Source: Brachybacterium endophyticum (GTDB lineage: Bacteria > Actinomycetota > Actinomycetes > Actinomycetales > Dermabacteraceae). Taken from it: DNA of 64,000 nt. The notes below the pieces were generated by a model. The model had not been told where the DNA came from, did no database searches, and saw only the letters and a program-made list of their open reading frames with translations. Numbering within the stretch: the stretch's first letter is position 1; the number at the start of each line of letters is the position of its first letter. A program made the translations under genes and the position numbers. This document shows, one piece after another, positions 34,858 through 43,171 of this stretch. The stretch covers positions 186,001 to 250,000 of the forward strand of contig NZ_QFKX01000003.1 of NCBI RefSeq assembly GCF_003130585.1, read 5' to 3'.

Positions 34858-35967
34858 TCAGTGCTCCCCGGCGTCCGAGCGCAGGGCGAAGGTGCCCTGG
34901 GCGCGGCGCTTGCCCTGGACGGCGCGGTCGGGCAGCACCTCCTCGAGGAAGCGGTAGCCGTCGCGGGTGTGCTTGGCGCGCAGGTCGCCGGCGTCGGACG
35001 CGCCGGTGAGCGCGCCCCACCAGTCGCTGATGTCGCCCCAGCCGGGGGCGGCGAGGGAGCCGCCGAACTGCTGGACGGCCAGCGCCGAGCACAGGGAGGC
35101 GAACTTCAGGCGCTCCTCGAGCGGCCGCCCGGCGAGGGTGCCCAGCACGATCGCCGCCGCGAACACGTCGCCGGCGCCGGTCGTGTCCAGCGCCGTCACG
35201 GGCACGGCCGGGCAGTACTCCTCCTCGCCGGTCGAGGAGTCGATCGCGTAGGCGCCCTCCGCGCCGTCGGTGACGATCGCGAGCGGCACCCTCTCGGCCA
35301 GGTCCCGCACGGCGGCCCCCGGGGTGTCGGTGCGGGTGTAGGCCATGGCCTCGACGGCGTTGGGGGTGAAGGCGTGGCAGTGGGTGAGCGGGGCGAGGTC
35401 CGCGGGGTCCCAGCGGCCGCTCGCGTCGAAGCCGATGTCGGCGAAGATCAGCGTGCCTTCGGCGGCGAGGCGCGACCACCAGGCCGTCTCCCCGGCGAGG
35501 TCGACCACCGCGGCGCGGGCGGCGGGAGCGCGGTCGATGAGCGTGGAGAGCGGCTCGGGCAGCTGGTGGCCGTGGGTGACCATCGCACGATCCTGCTGGG
35601 TGGCGACCGAGACGGTCAGCGGCGAGTGGAACTGGGGGAACCGGCGGGAGGCGTTCAGGTCGATGCCCTCGTCCTCGCTGAGGGTCTCCCACATCCAGTC
35701 GGCGTAGGCGTCGTCCCCGAAGCCGGCGACGAGCCCGGTGCGCAGGCCCAGCCGCGCGGTCGCCGTGGCGAGGTTGGCGATGCCGCCCGGGCACGAGCCC
35801 AGTCCCTCGGACCAGAGCTCCTCGCCCGGGGCGGGCATGCGGTCCAGCCCGGTGAAGACGATGTCGAAGAAGACGGTGCCCGAGAGCAGCACGTCCAGCG
35901 GCGGGTCGCCGGGTGTGCGCTGGGAGGCCAGCGGGTCCCAGGGGGCGGCGGGCGTGGTCTCGTCCAT
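34858..35967 (-). CDS. PfkB-family carbohydrate kinase
   Basis: A 369-residue ribokinase-fold kinase. The N-terminal VLLSGTVFFDIVFTGLDRMP and SCPGGIANLATATARLGLRTGLVAGFGDD match the family's first signature. The second signature TTGAGDVFAAAIVLGTL contains the anion-hole GAGD with the catalytic Asp. The substrate could be a ketose, aldose or nucleoside. Its place in an ABC sugar-uptake operon suggests it phosphorylates the imported sugar or a cleavage product. Start ATG 35967 follows AAGGAG, 5 bp after the permease gene ends. Confidence 0.85.
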   Translation of the reverse strand: MDETTPAAPWDPLASQRTPGDPPLDVLLSGTVFFDIVFTGLDRMPAPGEELWSEGLGSCPGGIANLATATARLGLRTGLVAGFGDDAYADWMWETLSEDEGIDLNASRRFPQFHSPLTVSVATQQDRAMVTHGHQLPEPLSTLIDRAPAARAAVVDLAGETAWWSRLAAEGTLIFADIGFDASGRWDPADLAPLTHCHAFTPNAVEAMAYTRTDTPGAAVRDLAERVPLAIVTDGAEGAYAIDSSTGEEEYCPAVPVTALDTTGAGDVFAAAIVLGTLAGRPLEERLKFASLCSALAVQQFGGSLAAPGWGDISDWWGALTGASDAGDLRAKHTRDGYRFLEEVLPDRAVQGKRRAQGTFALRSDAGEH

Positions 35968-35972
35968 CTCTC

Positions 35973-36779
35973 TCACTCCTTGGAGGCTCCGTCGATCATG
36001 CCGCGGATGAAGTGGCGCTGGAGCACCAGGAACAGGATCACCATCGGTGCGGCCACGATGATCGCCCCCGCGGCGAGCAGGGCGTTGTCGGCCGTGTACT
36101 GGCCCTGGAAGTTCGCCAGTCCCAGCGGCGCCGTACGATGACGGCCCGACGGCGTCATCACCAGGGCGATCAGGAACTCGTTCCAGGTCCACAGTCCCAC
36201 GAGCACCACCAGGGTCACGATCGCGGGCCGCGAGGCCGGCACCAGGATCCGCGTCAGGGTGCGCAGGGGGCTGGCCCCGTCCAGGGCCGCCGCCTCGACG
36301 AGGCTGGTGGGCATCGCCCGGAACTGCGCGCGCATCCAGAACGTGCCGAAGGCGATCGACTGCGCGATCTGCGGCAGCGCGATCGCGGCGTAGGTGTCGG
36401 TCATCCCCACCGTGCGCAGGTCGTAGAACAGGGGGATCACGATGGCCTCGGCCGGGATCATCAGGCCCAGCAGGAACAGGGGGAACAGCACCCGGTCACC
36501 GGGGAAGCGCATGGTGCCGAAGGCGTAGCCGGTCCCCAGGGACAGGGCCACCGAGACCACCACGACGATCACGGCGACCACGAGAGAGTTCGCCAGGGAG
36601 GCACCGAAGCCGCCGATCCGCCAGGCGTCCAGCAGATTCTCCGGGTGGATGCCGCCGCTCGCCCCGATCCGGGCCGAGAAGGCGTCGCGCAGGATGGTGA
36701 GCACCGGGAACAGGGCGAACAGGGCGAACAGCACCAGCACGACGTAGTTCATCGTGCGCTCGGCGGCGGAGATCCTCAT
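35973..36779 (-). CDS. Carbohydrate ABC permease, MalG type
   Basis: A 268-residue inner-membrane subunit with six spans. The EAA loop EAAALDGASPLRTLTRILVP, about 100 residues from the C-terminus, contacts the ATPase. The C-terminal HFIRGMIDGASKE is typical of MalG-like proteins (CUT1 family). The start codon overlaps the stop of the upstream permease (ATGA). No ATP-binding subunit gene is in the operon, so it probably uses a shared MsiK-type ATPase encoded elsewhere, as is usual in actinobacteria. Confidence 0.9.
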   Translation of the reverse strand: MRISAAERTMNYVVLVLFALFALFPVLTILRDAFSARIGASGGIHPENLLDAWRIGGFGASLANSLVVAVIVVVVSVALSLGTGYAFGTMRFPGDRVLFPLFLLGLMIPAEAIVIPLFYDLRTVGMTDTYAAIALPQIAQSIAFGTFWMRAQFRAMPTSLVEAAALDGASPLRTLTRILVPASRPAIVTLVVLVGLWTWNEFLIALVMTPSGRHRTAPLGLANFQGQYTADNALLAAGAIIVAAPMVILFLVLQRHFIRGMIDGASKE

Positions 36780-37717
36780 CGTCGGCCTCCTGCGGCACGC
36801 TCCGGTCGCTCGTCGATCCGGGTGACCAGCAGGTTGATCGCGAACACGAGGATCGTCAGCACGATCGCGACGGAGCTGGCCGAGCCCACGTCCTTGAGCT
36901 CGAAGGCCCGCCGGTAGACCTCGTAGCTGGGCACGGTGGTGGCATCGCCCGGCCCGCCCGAGGTGGTCATGTACACCAGGTCGAAGGTCTTCAGGGCCGC
37001 GATGATCGTCAGCACCAGGGCGGAGACGATCTCCCCGCGCACCGAGGGCAGGGTGATCGCGAAGAACTCGCGCACCGGCCCGGCGCCGTCGAGCCGGGCG
37101 GCTTCGTAGAGGTCCTCGGGGATGCGGCTCATGCCCGCGAGGAGGAGCAGCATCACCAGGCCCATCTCGAGCCAGGTGCCGATCAGCCCCACCGCGGGCA
37201 GCGCCGCGCCGGGGTCGCCGAGCCAGCCGCGGGCCAGGAAGTCCAGGCCCACGGCTCGCAGCACGGTGTTCAGGGGGCCGTCCGGCGCGTAGATGTGCTT
37301 CCAGGCGACGGCGACGACGACCAGCGCCACCACCTGCGGCAGGAAGATCACGGTGCGGAAGAAGCCCAGTCCGCGCACCTGGGCGCGGCGCAGCACCGCG
37401 GCCAGGACCAGCCCGATCGCGAGCGGCAGCAGGGCGTAGAAGACGATCAGCACCAGGGCGTTGCCGATCGCCGCCAGGAACCCGCCGTCCCGCAGCAGGT
37501 CCGCGTAGTTGCCGAGGCCCACGAAGGTCGAGGCGCCGATCCCGGACCAGTCGTACAGGGAGAACTGCGCCGAGCGCACCAGCGGGTAGAGCGCGAACGC
37601 GCCGTAGACGAGGAAGCCCGGCAGCAGGAACAGGTACGGGGTGATCCGCCGGCGCACCACCGACGACGGGGCTCCGGCGCGGCGGCGTCGGGGCGCGGCC
37701 GACGTCCGGGTGCTCAC
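36776..37717 (-). CDS. Carbohydrate ABC permease, MalF type
   Basis: A 313-residue permease of the CUT1 family. A basic N-terminus precedes PYLFLLPGFLVYGAFALYPLV, and the EAA loop is YEAARLDGAGPVREFFAITLPSV. It pairs with the MalG-type permease whose gene overlaps by ATGA. Its own ATG overlaps the stop of the solute-binding protein gene in the same way, so the three transporter genes are tightly coupled. Confidence 0.9.
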   Translation of the reverse strand: MSTRTSAAPRRRRAGAPSSVVRRRITPYLFLLPGFLVYGAFALYPLVRSAQFSLYDWSGIGASTFVGLGNYADLLRDGGFLAAIGNALVLIVFYALLPLAIGLVLAAVLRRAQVRGLGFFRTVIFLPQVVALVVVAVAWKHIYAPDGPLNTVLRAVGLDFLARGWLGDPGAALPAVGLIGTWLEMGLVMLLLLAGMSRIPEDLYEAARLDGAGPVREFFAITLPSVRGEIVSALVLTIIAALKTFDLVYMTTSGGPGDATTVPSYEVYRRAFELKDVGSASSVAIVLTILVFAINLLVTRIDERPERAAGGRR

Positions 37718-39069
37718 GAGGCGCCCGTGAAGTCCGCGTAGTCCTTCTGCAGCGCCGCCGCGGCGTCCTTCGGCGCGGACTGCCCGCCGATCAGCTCCTG
37801 CAGGGTCGCGCCCGCGGTGTCGGAGAAGGTGGGCGTCGCGTAGTCGAGGTAGGGCAGCAGCACGCCCTTCGTGGAGACCTGGTCGAAGGCCTCGAAGATC
37901 TCCTTGTTCACGCCCGAGGCGGGAGCGAGATCGGCGGTGTCCAGCACCGGCATCCCGCCGTTCTTCGCGATCAGCTCCATCGCGTCCTTGCTGGTGATGA
38001 AGTCGATGTAGGCCGCGGCCGCGACCTGGTTCTTCGCCTTCGCAGGGATCGCGAAGGGCAGACCGGTGCCGCCGGTGGTCGCGACCTTCCCGCCCACCCC
38101 GGCGGGCGGTGCCATGAAGTGCAGGTCATCGCCCATCGCCTTCTCCATGTCGGTGCCCAGCCACGAGCCGCCGATCAGCAGCACGCCCTTGCCCTTGGTG
38201 AAGTCCGCCCAGGCGGTGTCGTAGTCCAGACCGTTCGGCGAGTCGCCCAGGTACTTCTTCTCCGCCCAGTCGGCGAGCTCGGTGAGGGCGTCCACGTTCT
38301 GCGTGTCGCCCCAGTCGCCGCCGGCGTTGCCCATGGCCAGGGCCGTGATCTTCTCGGGGTCGGTGTACGCGGCCTGCAGCGGCCCGAACACGTGCAGGGC
38401 CGGCCACTTGTCGAGGTTGCCGAGCATGATCGGCAGCTCGTCGCCCTTCTTCGCGGTCTCGAGCAGTGTGCGCACCTCGTCCCAGGAGGTCGGCGGCTCC
38501 ACGCCGATGCTCTTCAGCTTCTTGGCGCTGTAGTAGATCCCGCAGACCTCGCCGGTCTGCGGGACGCCCCACAGCGAGCCCTCCCCGAAGGTCTTCGCGT
38601 CCTTGGAGTAGCGCGCCTTGGACAGCACGGAGTCGGAGAAGCGCTTCGTCCAGCCGTAGGCGTCGGCGTAGCCGGAGAGGTCCAGCAGCTGCCCCGCCTT
38701 GACGAACTCGCCCATGTCGGCGCGGGCGTTGTTGACCTGCAGCACGTCGGGCACGTCCCCGCCGGAGAGCGTGAGCGCCGTCTGCTTCTGGAGGTCGTCG
38801 AAGGACTGCTTGACGCGCTTGATCGTGACGTTCGAGTACTTCTTCTCGAAGGCCGTGATCAGGGCCTTGATGGCCTCGTCCTGCGAGCCGCGGACCTCCT
38901 GGTCCCACACGTTCAGGGTGACGTCGCCGAGCGCGGCGACGTCGGTGTCGACGGCATCGGCCGACGGGCCCGTCGGCGAGTCGGAGCTGCCGCTGCCGGG
39001 GGCGCAGGCGGAGAGGGCGGCCAGGCCGCTGACGGCGGCGGCGGAGGCGAGGAACTGGCGACGGTGCAT
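37714..39069 (-). CDS. Sugar-binding lipoprotein of the ABC importer
   Basis: A 451-residue extracellular solute-binding protein (family 1). The N-terminus is a lipoprotein signal (MHRRQFLASAAAVSGLAALSAC) with the Cys at the lipobox end; the RRQF start may allow Tat export. The mature part has LGDVTLNVWDQEVRGSQDEA, the hinge SGGDVPDVLQVNNARADMG and the PQTGEVCGIYYSAKKL segment usual for oligosaccharide binders. It captures the substrate for the two permeases encoded next. The ATG at 39069 has GGAGGAC upstream. Promoter and operator lie in the 115-bp region shared with the divergent DeoR gene. Confidence 0.9.
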   Translation of the reverse strand: MHRRQFLASAAAVSGLAALSACAPGSGSSDSPTGPSADAVDTDVAALGDVTLNVWDQEVRGSQDEAIKALITAFEKKYSNVTIKRVKQSFDDLQKQTALTLSGGDVPDVLQVNNARADMGEFVKAGQLLDLSGYADAYGWTKRFSDSVLSKARYSKDAKTFGEGSLWGVPQTGEVCGIYYSAKKLKSIGVEPPTSWDEVRTLLETAKKGDELPIMLGNLDKWPALHVFGPLQAAYTDPEKITALAMGNAGGDWGDTQNVDALTELADWAEKKYLGDSPNGLDYDTAWADFTKGKGVLLIGGSWLGTDMEKAMGDDLHFMAPPAGVGGKVATTGGTGLPFAIPAKAKNQVAAAAYIDFITSKDAMELIAKNGGMPVLDTADLAPASGVNKEIFEAFDQVSTKGVLLPYLDYATPTFSDTAGATLQELIGGQSAPKDAAAALQKDYADFTGAS

Positions 39070-39122
39070 GAGGTCCTCCAGGTGGGCGGGGCCTCAGACT
39101 GCCACAGTGTGCGCGATTGTGG

Positions 39123-39165
39123 GAGAAGTTGAGCGCGCGTGTTCGGCACTGCGTGAAGATGAGCG
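39123..39165. promoter_or_regulatory. Direct repeats, probable DeoR operator
   Basis: GAGAAGTTGAGCG (39123-39135) and GTGAAGATGAGCG (39153-39165) match at 11 of 13 bases and are exactly 30 bp apart, about three helical turns. They lie between the divergent solute-binding protein gene and deoR. The second copy sits just before the deoR -10 box TAGGTT (39173-39178). DeoR-family proteins commonly bind spaced direct repeats. Confidence 0.55.
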
Positions 39166-39184
39166 GCGATGCTAGGTTTGCCGC

Positions 39185-39955
39185 ATGCTGACCGATGACC
39201 GTCGCCGGGGGATCGTCGCCGCCGTGCGTCGGCGCGGATCGGTACCGGTCGCGGAGCTCGCGGGGTCCTTCGCCGCCTCCGAGGCGACGATCCGGCGGGA
39301 TCTGGAGCATCTCGCGTCCGGCGGTCTCGTGCGACGTGTGCGCGGTGGCGCCTGCGACCCGCGCGGCGACGCGCGACCCGAGCCCGATCCCAGAGGGTTC
39401 GCGCAGGTCGCCCGCGACGCGGCAGGGCCCAAGCGGGAGGTCGCACGCCTGGCCGCAGGTCTCGTCGAGGAGGGTGACGTGATCGCCCTGGACATCGGCA
39501 CCACGGTCGCCGCCATGTGCCCGTTCCTGCAGGAGAAGTCGATCACCGTGGTCACGGCATCGATCGCCGTCGTGAATGCTCTCGCGGGCGCCAGGGACAT
39601 CGAACTGGTGGTGCTCGGAGGGATCCTCCGCCCCACTTATGGCAGCCTCGTCGGCTCGATCACCGAGAGCGCGCTGCGGCAGGTCCGCGTGGATCGTGCC
39701 TTCCTGGGCACCTCGGGGATCCGGGCCGACGGCACCGTTCTGGACACCACCCCCAGTGAGGTGCCGATCAAGCGCGGCCTGCTCGACATCGCCATCTCCT
39801 CGTGCCTTCTCGCCGACAGCGGGAAGCTGCCGGGGACCGGCTACCTCGAGGTCGCGCCGCTGGACCGCTTCGACGTCCTGGCGACGGACCGGCCACCCTC
39901 GGCCGACGCCCTCACCCCGGATCCCGACTCCGACCTGGAGGTCCTCACCCCATGA
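39185..39955 (+). CDS. DeoR-family transcriptional repressor of the sugar locus
   Basis: A 256-residue regulator. The N-terminal winged helix RRRGIVAAVRRRGSVPVAELAGSF...SEATIRRDLEHLASGGLVRRVRGGA is the classic DeoR helix-turn-helix. The C-terminal sensor domain has the DIGTTVAAM phosphosugar-binding loop and VVTASIAVVNAL. It probably responds to a sugar phosphate made by the PfkB kinase or the GH4 enzyme. The ATG at 39185 follows TAGGTT by 6 bases (leaderless). Its stop overlaps the GH4 start (ATGA), so repressor and glycosidase are co-expressed and oppose the transporter operon. Confidence 0.88.
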   Translation: MLTDDRRRGIVAAVRRRGSVPVAELAGSFAASEATIRRDLEHLASGGLVRRVRGGACDPRGDARPEPDPRGFAQVARDAAGPKREVARLAAGLVEEGDVIALDIGTTVAAMCPFLQEKSITVVTASIAVVNALAGARDIELVVLGGILRPTYGSLVGSITESALRQVRVDRAFLGTSGIRADGTVLDTTPSEVPIKRGLLDIAISSCLLADSGKLPGTGYLEVAPLDRFDVLATDRPPSADALTPDPDSDLEVLTP

Positions 39956-41451
39956 AGCTCACCATCCTGGGCGGGGGCGGCTTCCGCGTCCCGCTCGTCT
40001 ACGAGGCCGCCGCGACGGGCGCCACCGGGCTGCGGATCGACGAGATCGCCCTGCAGGATCTCGATCCCGCTCGCCTGCGCGCCATCGAACGGGTGATCAC
40101 CGAGCTCGGCGAGGAGCTGCGGGATCAGGGACGTGCCGTCGGCCCGCTGCCGCGGCTGGTGGCGACCACCGATCTGCGCGATGCCGTCACCGGCGCCGAC
40201 TTCGTGTTCAGTGCGGTGCGCGTGGGCGGCGCCGAGGGGCGCACCGTCGACGAGCGGGTGGCGCTCGACCTCGGTCTGCTGGGCCAGGAGACCGTGGGCG
40301 CCGGCGGTCTCGCCTACGCCCTGCGCACCCTCCCCGTGGCTCTCGAGATCGCCCGCACGATCGCCGAGGTCGCCCCGCAGGCCTGGACCATCACCTTCAC
40401 CAACCCCGCCGGGATCGTCACCGAGGCCATGCGCGGCGTGCTCGGGGATCGCGTGGTGGGCATCTGCGACACCCCGATCGGCCTGGTGCGCCGGGTCGGC
40501 CGCCTGATCGGCGAGGACATCGACGCCCCCTCCGCGCTGGATCGCATCGACATCGACTACGTGGGCCTGAACCATTTGGGCTGGCTGCGTGGACTGTCGG
40601 TCGACGGGCGCGACCGGCTGCCGGGGATCCTGGCCGACGACGCCTCCCTCGAAGAGATCGAGGAGGCACGGCTGATCGGCTTCGACTGGGTGCGCACGAT
40701 GGGTGCTCTGCCCAACGAGTACCTCTACTACTACCTGTTCACCGAGCGCGCCCGCGAGCGGATCCTGTCGGCGGGTGCCACCCGCGGGGAGTTCCTGGTC
40801 CAGCAGCAGGGACGCTTCTACCGCGAGGTGGCCGGGACCGGGGATGCCGGGGGCGCGGTCACCGGGACCGAGGTCGCCGGGACCGAGCGCACCGAAGCCG
40901 GGGCGGGCGGCGACGACAGCCCCCTCGCGGCCTGGCGCGCGACGCTGCACGAACGCGAGGCCACCTACATGGCCGAGTCCCGCGAGGCCGACGAGGAGCG
41001 GCGCGAGGCGGACGTCGCCGGCGGCGGCTACCAGGAGGTCGCCCTGCGCCTGATGACCGCGATCGCGACCGGGCGGACCGAGCGCATGATCCTGGACGTC
41101 GGCAACGCACCCGCGGGGACCGCCGCGAGTGCGGATCCCTCCACCCGGATCGTCCCGCAGCTCCCCGCCGACCTCGTCCTCGAGGTGCCCTGCCTCGTCG
41201 ACGGCGAGGGCGTGCACCCACAGGCCGTCGGCCCCGTGCCGCTGGACCAGCTCGGGCTGATGGCCCAGCAGCGCGGCGCCGAGCGCTGCATCCTCGAGGC
41301 CGCGACCAGCACGGATCCGGCCCGTGCTCGCGCCGCCGCCTGGGAGGGGTTCGCGACCCATCCCCTGGTGCGTTCGGTGGAGCTCGGCGCTCATCTCGTC
41401 GACGCCTACGCCGCACGCCAGCGCTCGATCGGCGAACTGCTGGGGGAGTGA
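39952..41451 (+). CDS. GH4 family glycosidase, 6-phospho-beta-glucosidase-like
   Basis: A 499-residue NAD- and Mn-dependent glycosidase. It has the dinucleotide-binding start KLTILGGGGFRVPLVYEA, the NPAGIVTEAM segment, the metal-site motif GICDTPIGLVRR and the second metal-site motif VGLNHLGWLRG. CDTPIG resembles the 6-phospho-beta-glucosidase branch of GH4. A Gly/Thr/Glu-rich insertion of about 30 residues (positions near 300-335), built from GCCGGGACCG-like DNA repeats, interrupts the C-terminal half. The gene is coupled to deoR by ATGA. Because the paired importer is ABC type, the 6-phosphate would have to be added inside the cell. Confidence 0.82.
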   Translation: MKLTILGGGGFRVPLVYEAAATGATGLRIDEIALQDLDPARLRAIERVITELGEELRDQGRAVGPLPRLVATTDLRDAVTGADFVFSAVRVGGAEGRTVDERVALDLGLLGQETVGAGGLAYALRTLPVALEIARTIAEVAPQAWTITFTNPAGIVTEAMRGVLGDRVVGICDTPIGLVRRVGRLIGEDIDAPSALDRIDIDYVGLNHLGWLRGLSVDGRDRLPGILADDASLEEIEEARLIGFDWVRTMGALPNEYLYYYLFTERARERILSAGATRGEFLVQQQGRFYREVAGTGDAGGAVTGTEVAGTERTEAGAGGDDSPLAAWRATLHEREATYMAESREADEERREADVAGGGYQEVALRLMTAIATGRTERMILDVGNAPAGTAASADPSTRIVPQLPADLVLEVPCLVDGEGVHPQAVGPVPLDQLGLMAQQRGAERCILEAATSTDPARARAAAWEGFATHPLVRSVELGAHLVDAYAARQRSIGELLGE

Positions 41452-41604
41452 CGGCGTCGGTGGGCGAGGACCCGGCGACGTCCCGTTCTCGCCTTCTCGC
41501 CCCTGGTGACGCGTTCGGACGTAGATTCGACGCAGCGTGGTGCGCGCCGGGCGCATGACTCGGTCCGGGCACCCACACACGACCCGACATCGCCAGGAGG
41601 CCTC

Positions 41605-42456
41605 ATGATCCGCATGCGCACCGACTTCTTCGCCGAGTCGCTCGGCATGGGCACCTCGATGGTGGTGCTGATGCCGGAGCCGACCTCCGGGATCGGCATG
41701 AGCGGGGACGCGAACGGCCGCGACGGCGCCGACCCCGACGCGGGAGCGCCGGGTCGGGCGACAGCCCCGGCGGCGGGACCGCCCGGCGGCGCAACGGGTC
41801 AGCCCGAGGTGCCCGTGCTGTACCTCCTGCACGGACTGAGCGACGACTGCACCATCTGGGAGCGCCGCACCTCGATCGAGCGCTATGCCAGCGAGCGCGG
41901 GATCGCCGTCGTGATGCCCGAGGTGCGCCGATCCTTCTACACCGACGAAGCCGTCGGCGAGAAGTACTGGACCTTCGTCTCCGAGGAGCTCCCCGCCCTG
42001 GTCGCGCGCACCTTCCGGATCTCGAGAGCGCGCGAGGACAGCTTCGTCGCGGGCTTGTCGATGGGTGGCTTCGGCGCCCTCAAGCTGGCCCTGAACCACC
42101 CGGGCCGTTTCGCGGCCGCCGCGAGCCTCTCGGGAGTGACGGATCCCGGCGCCATCGACCTCTCCGGTCACGAGGGCCACCTCGCGCGGCGCATCTGGGA
42201 CGGACGGTCCATCGAGGGGACCCCCGACGACCTGATGGGGCTGCTGCGCAGCGCCGACCCCGACGCCCTGCCACAGCTGTTCCTGGACTGCGGCACCGAG
42301 GACCGACTGGTCACCCAGAACCAGGCGTTCATCGAGCTCGCCGAGGAGCGCAGCATCGACCTCACTTCCCGTCTGCGCACGGGCGAGCACGAGTGGGGGT
42401 TCTGGGATCAGGGCATCCAGGACGTCCTGGACTGGTTGCCGATCCGCGAGCGCTGA
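41605..42456 (+). CDS. Alpha/beta-hydrolase esterase (esterase D/FrmB family)
   Basis: A 283-residue serine esterase. VPVLYLLHGLSDDCTIWERRTS carries the oxyanion-side HGL. The nucleophile lies in FVAGLSMGGFGALKLAL, the acid in LFLDCGTEDRLV and the His in GEHEWGFWD. This pattern matches bacterial tributyrin esterases and S-formylglutathione hydrolases. A low-complexity Pro/Gly/Ala/Asp insertion lies at about residues 33-66. There is no signal peptide. The ATG at 41605 follows AGGAGG, and TAGATT near 41522 is a plausible -10 box. It ends facing the membrane-protein gene across a long hairpin element. Confidence 0.82.
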   Translation: MIRMRTDFFAESLGMGTSMVVLMPEPTSGIGMSGDANGRDGADPDAGAPGRATAPAAGPPGGATGQPEVPVLYLLHGLSDDCTIWERRTSIERYASERGIAVVMPEVRRSFYTDEAVGEKYWTFVSEELPALVARTFRISRAREDSFVAGLSMGGFGALKLALNHPGRFAAAASLSGVTDPGAIDLSGHEGHLARRIWDGRSIEGTPDDLMGLLRSADPDALPQLFLDCGTEDRLVTQNQAFIELAEERSIDLTSRLRTGEHEWGFWDQGIQDVLDWLPIRER

Positions 42457-42551
42457 GGCGGGCGCCGAGACGAGCACTGGGGATGAGTGCGCGGCGGTTG
42501 CCGGACGCCGCGTGGGCGCCTGCGGCCTTACCAGGGCGCCAGGGCCGCGTC

Positions 42552-42605
42552 GGGACTAATAGCGCATCATCTGCGAGATATTGCAGATGATGCGCTATTA
42601 GTCCC
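42552..42605. repeat. Long hairpin element, copy 1 (perfect 23-bp stem)
   Basis: Arms 42552-42574 and 42583-42605 pair perfectly over 23 bp with an 8-base loop GAGATATT. The arms run GGGACTAATAGCG...CTGC. Conserved flanks GCCAGGGCCGCG on the left and GCCCAGGCCC on the right are shared with copy 2 at 45201. The arms are AT-richer than their surroundings. Here it lies between convergent genes and could act as a bidirectional terminator. Confidence 0.8.
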
Positions 42606-42661
42606 GCCCAGGCCCGGGCCCGGGCAGTTTCTTCGTCGGCAGCCGGCGGGCCCTGCGCCTT

Positions 42662-43171
42662 TCACCCCGCGATCAGCATCAGCGCCGCGGCGCCGACTGC
42701 CAGGCCGCCGGTGATCACGAGCTCGGGGGTCGAGGGCCTGGTCGCACGGAGAACGGTGCGCCGCTCTGCCCGTCCTTCACGACCGGCGCGCCCTTCACGT
42801 CCTTCACGGCCGACCCGTCCTTCACGCCCGGCACGCCCTCCCCGTCCTGACCCGGCGCCGCCCGCCGCGGCCTGCCGGACAGGGCATGCGTCCGCGCCCG
42901 GCGACACGACCCGACTGCGTGCCAGTGCGACGACGACTGCCGCGATCATGAGTGCCGCGAGCATCCACCAGATGACGGTCATCGCCCCGGCGAGGGGCAC
43001 CAGCAGACCCGCCAGCAGGAGATAGAAAGTGCCCGTGAGGGCGTGATTCAGGATCCGCAGCGGGTGCTGGCGGCCGATCAGGATCCACACCGGCTGCAGC
43101 AGCACCAGCAGGGCCAGCACGCCCCAGCCGAGGTAGGGGGCCAACGTCGCCAGCAGTGTCGGCATGGTCAT
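42662..43171 (-). CDS. Membrane protein with GRxGR repeat tail, function unknown
   Basis: A 169-residue protein with four hydrophobic segments: YLGWGVLALLVLLQPVWIL, TGTFYLLLAGLLVPLAGA, VIWWMLAALMIAAVVVAL, and one at the C-terminus (VITGGLAVGAAALMLIA). Between the third and fourth is a basic low-complexity stretch of repeated GREGR/GRAGR/GRVGR, encoded by imperfect 9-bp DNA repeats at about 42770-42845. I do not recognise the family. The ATG at 43171 has GGGGAGG and overlaps the stop of the serine-hydrolase gene, so it is the third gene of a coupled operon and may act with that enzyme. Confidence 0.6.
   Translation of the reverse strand: MTMPTLLATLAPYLGWGVLALLVLLQPVWILIGRQHPLRILNHALTGTFYLLLAGLLVPLAGAMTVIWWMLAALMIAAVVVALARSRVVSPGADACPVRQAAAGGAGSGRGGRAGREGRVGREGREGRAGREGRAERRTVLRATRPSTPELVITGGLAVGAAALMLIAG

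Noticed and set aside
31958..35794. PIG-L frame extended through the PfkB gene
   Set aside because: The extension is a shadow of PfkB. The Tat signal and strong ribosome site fix the start at 34801.
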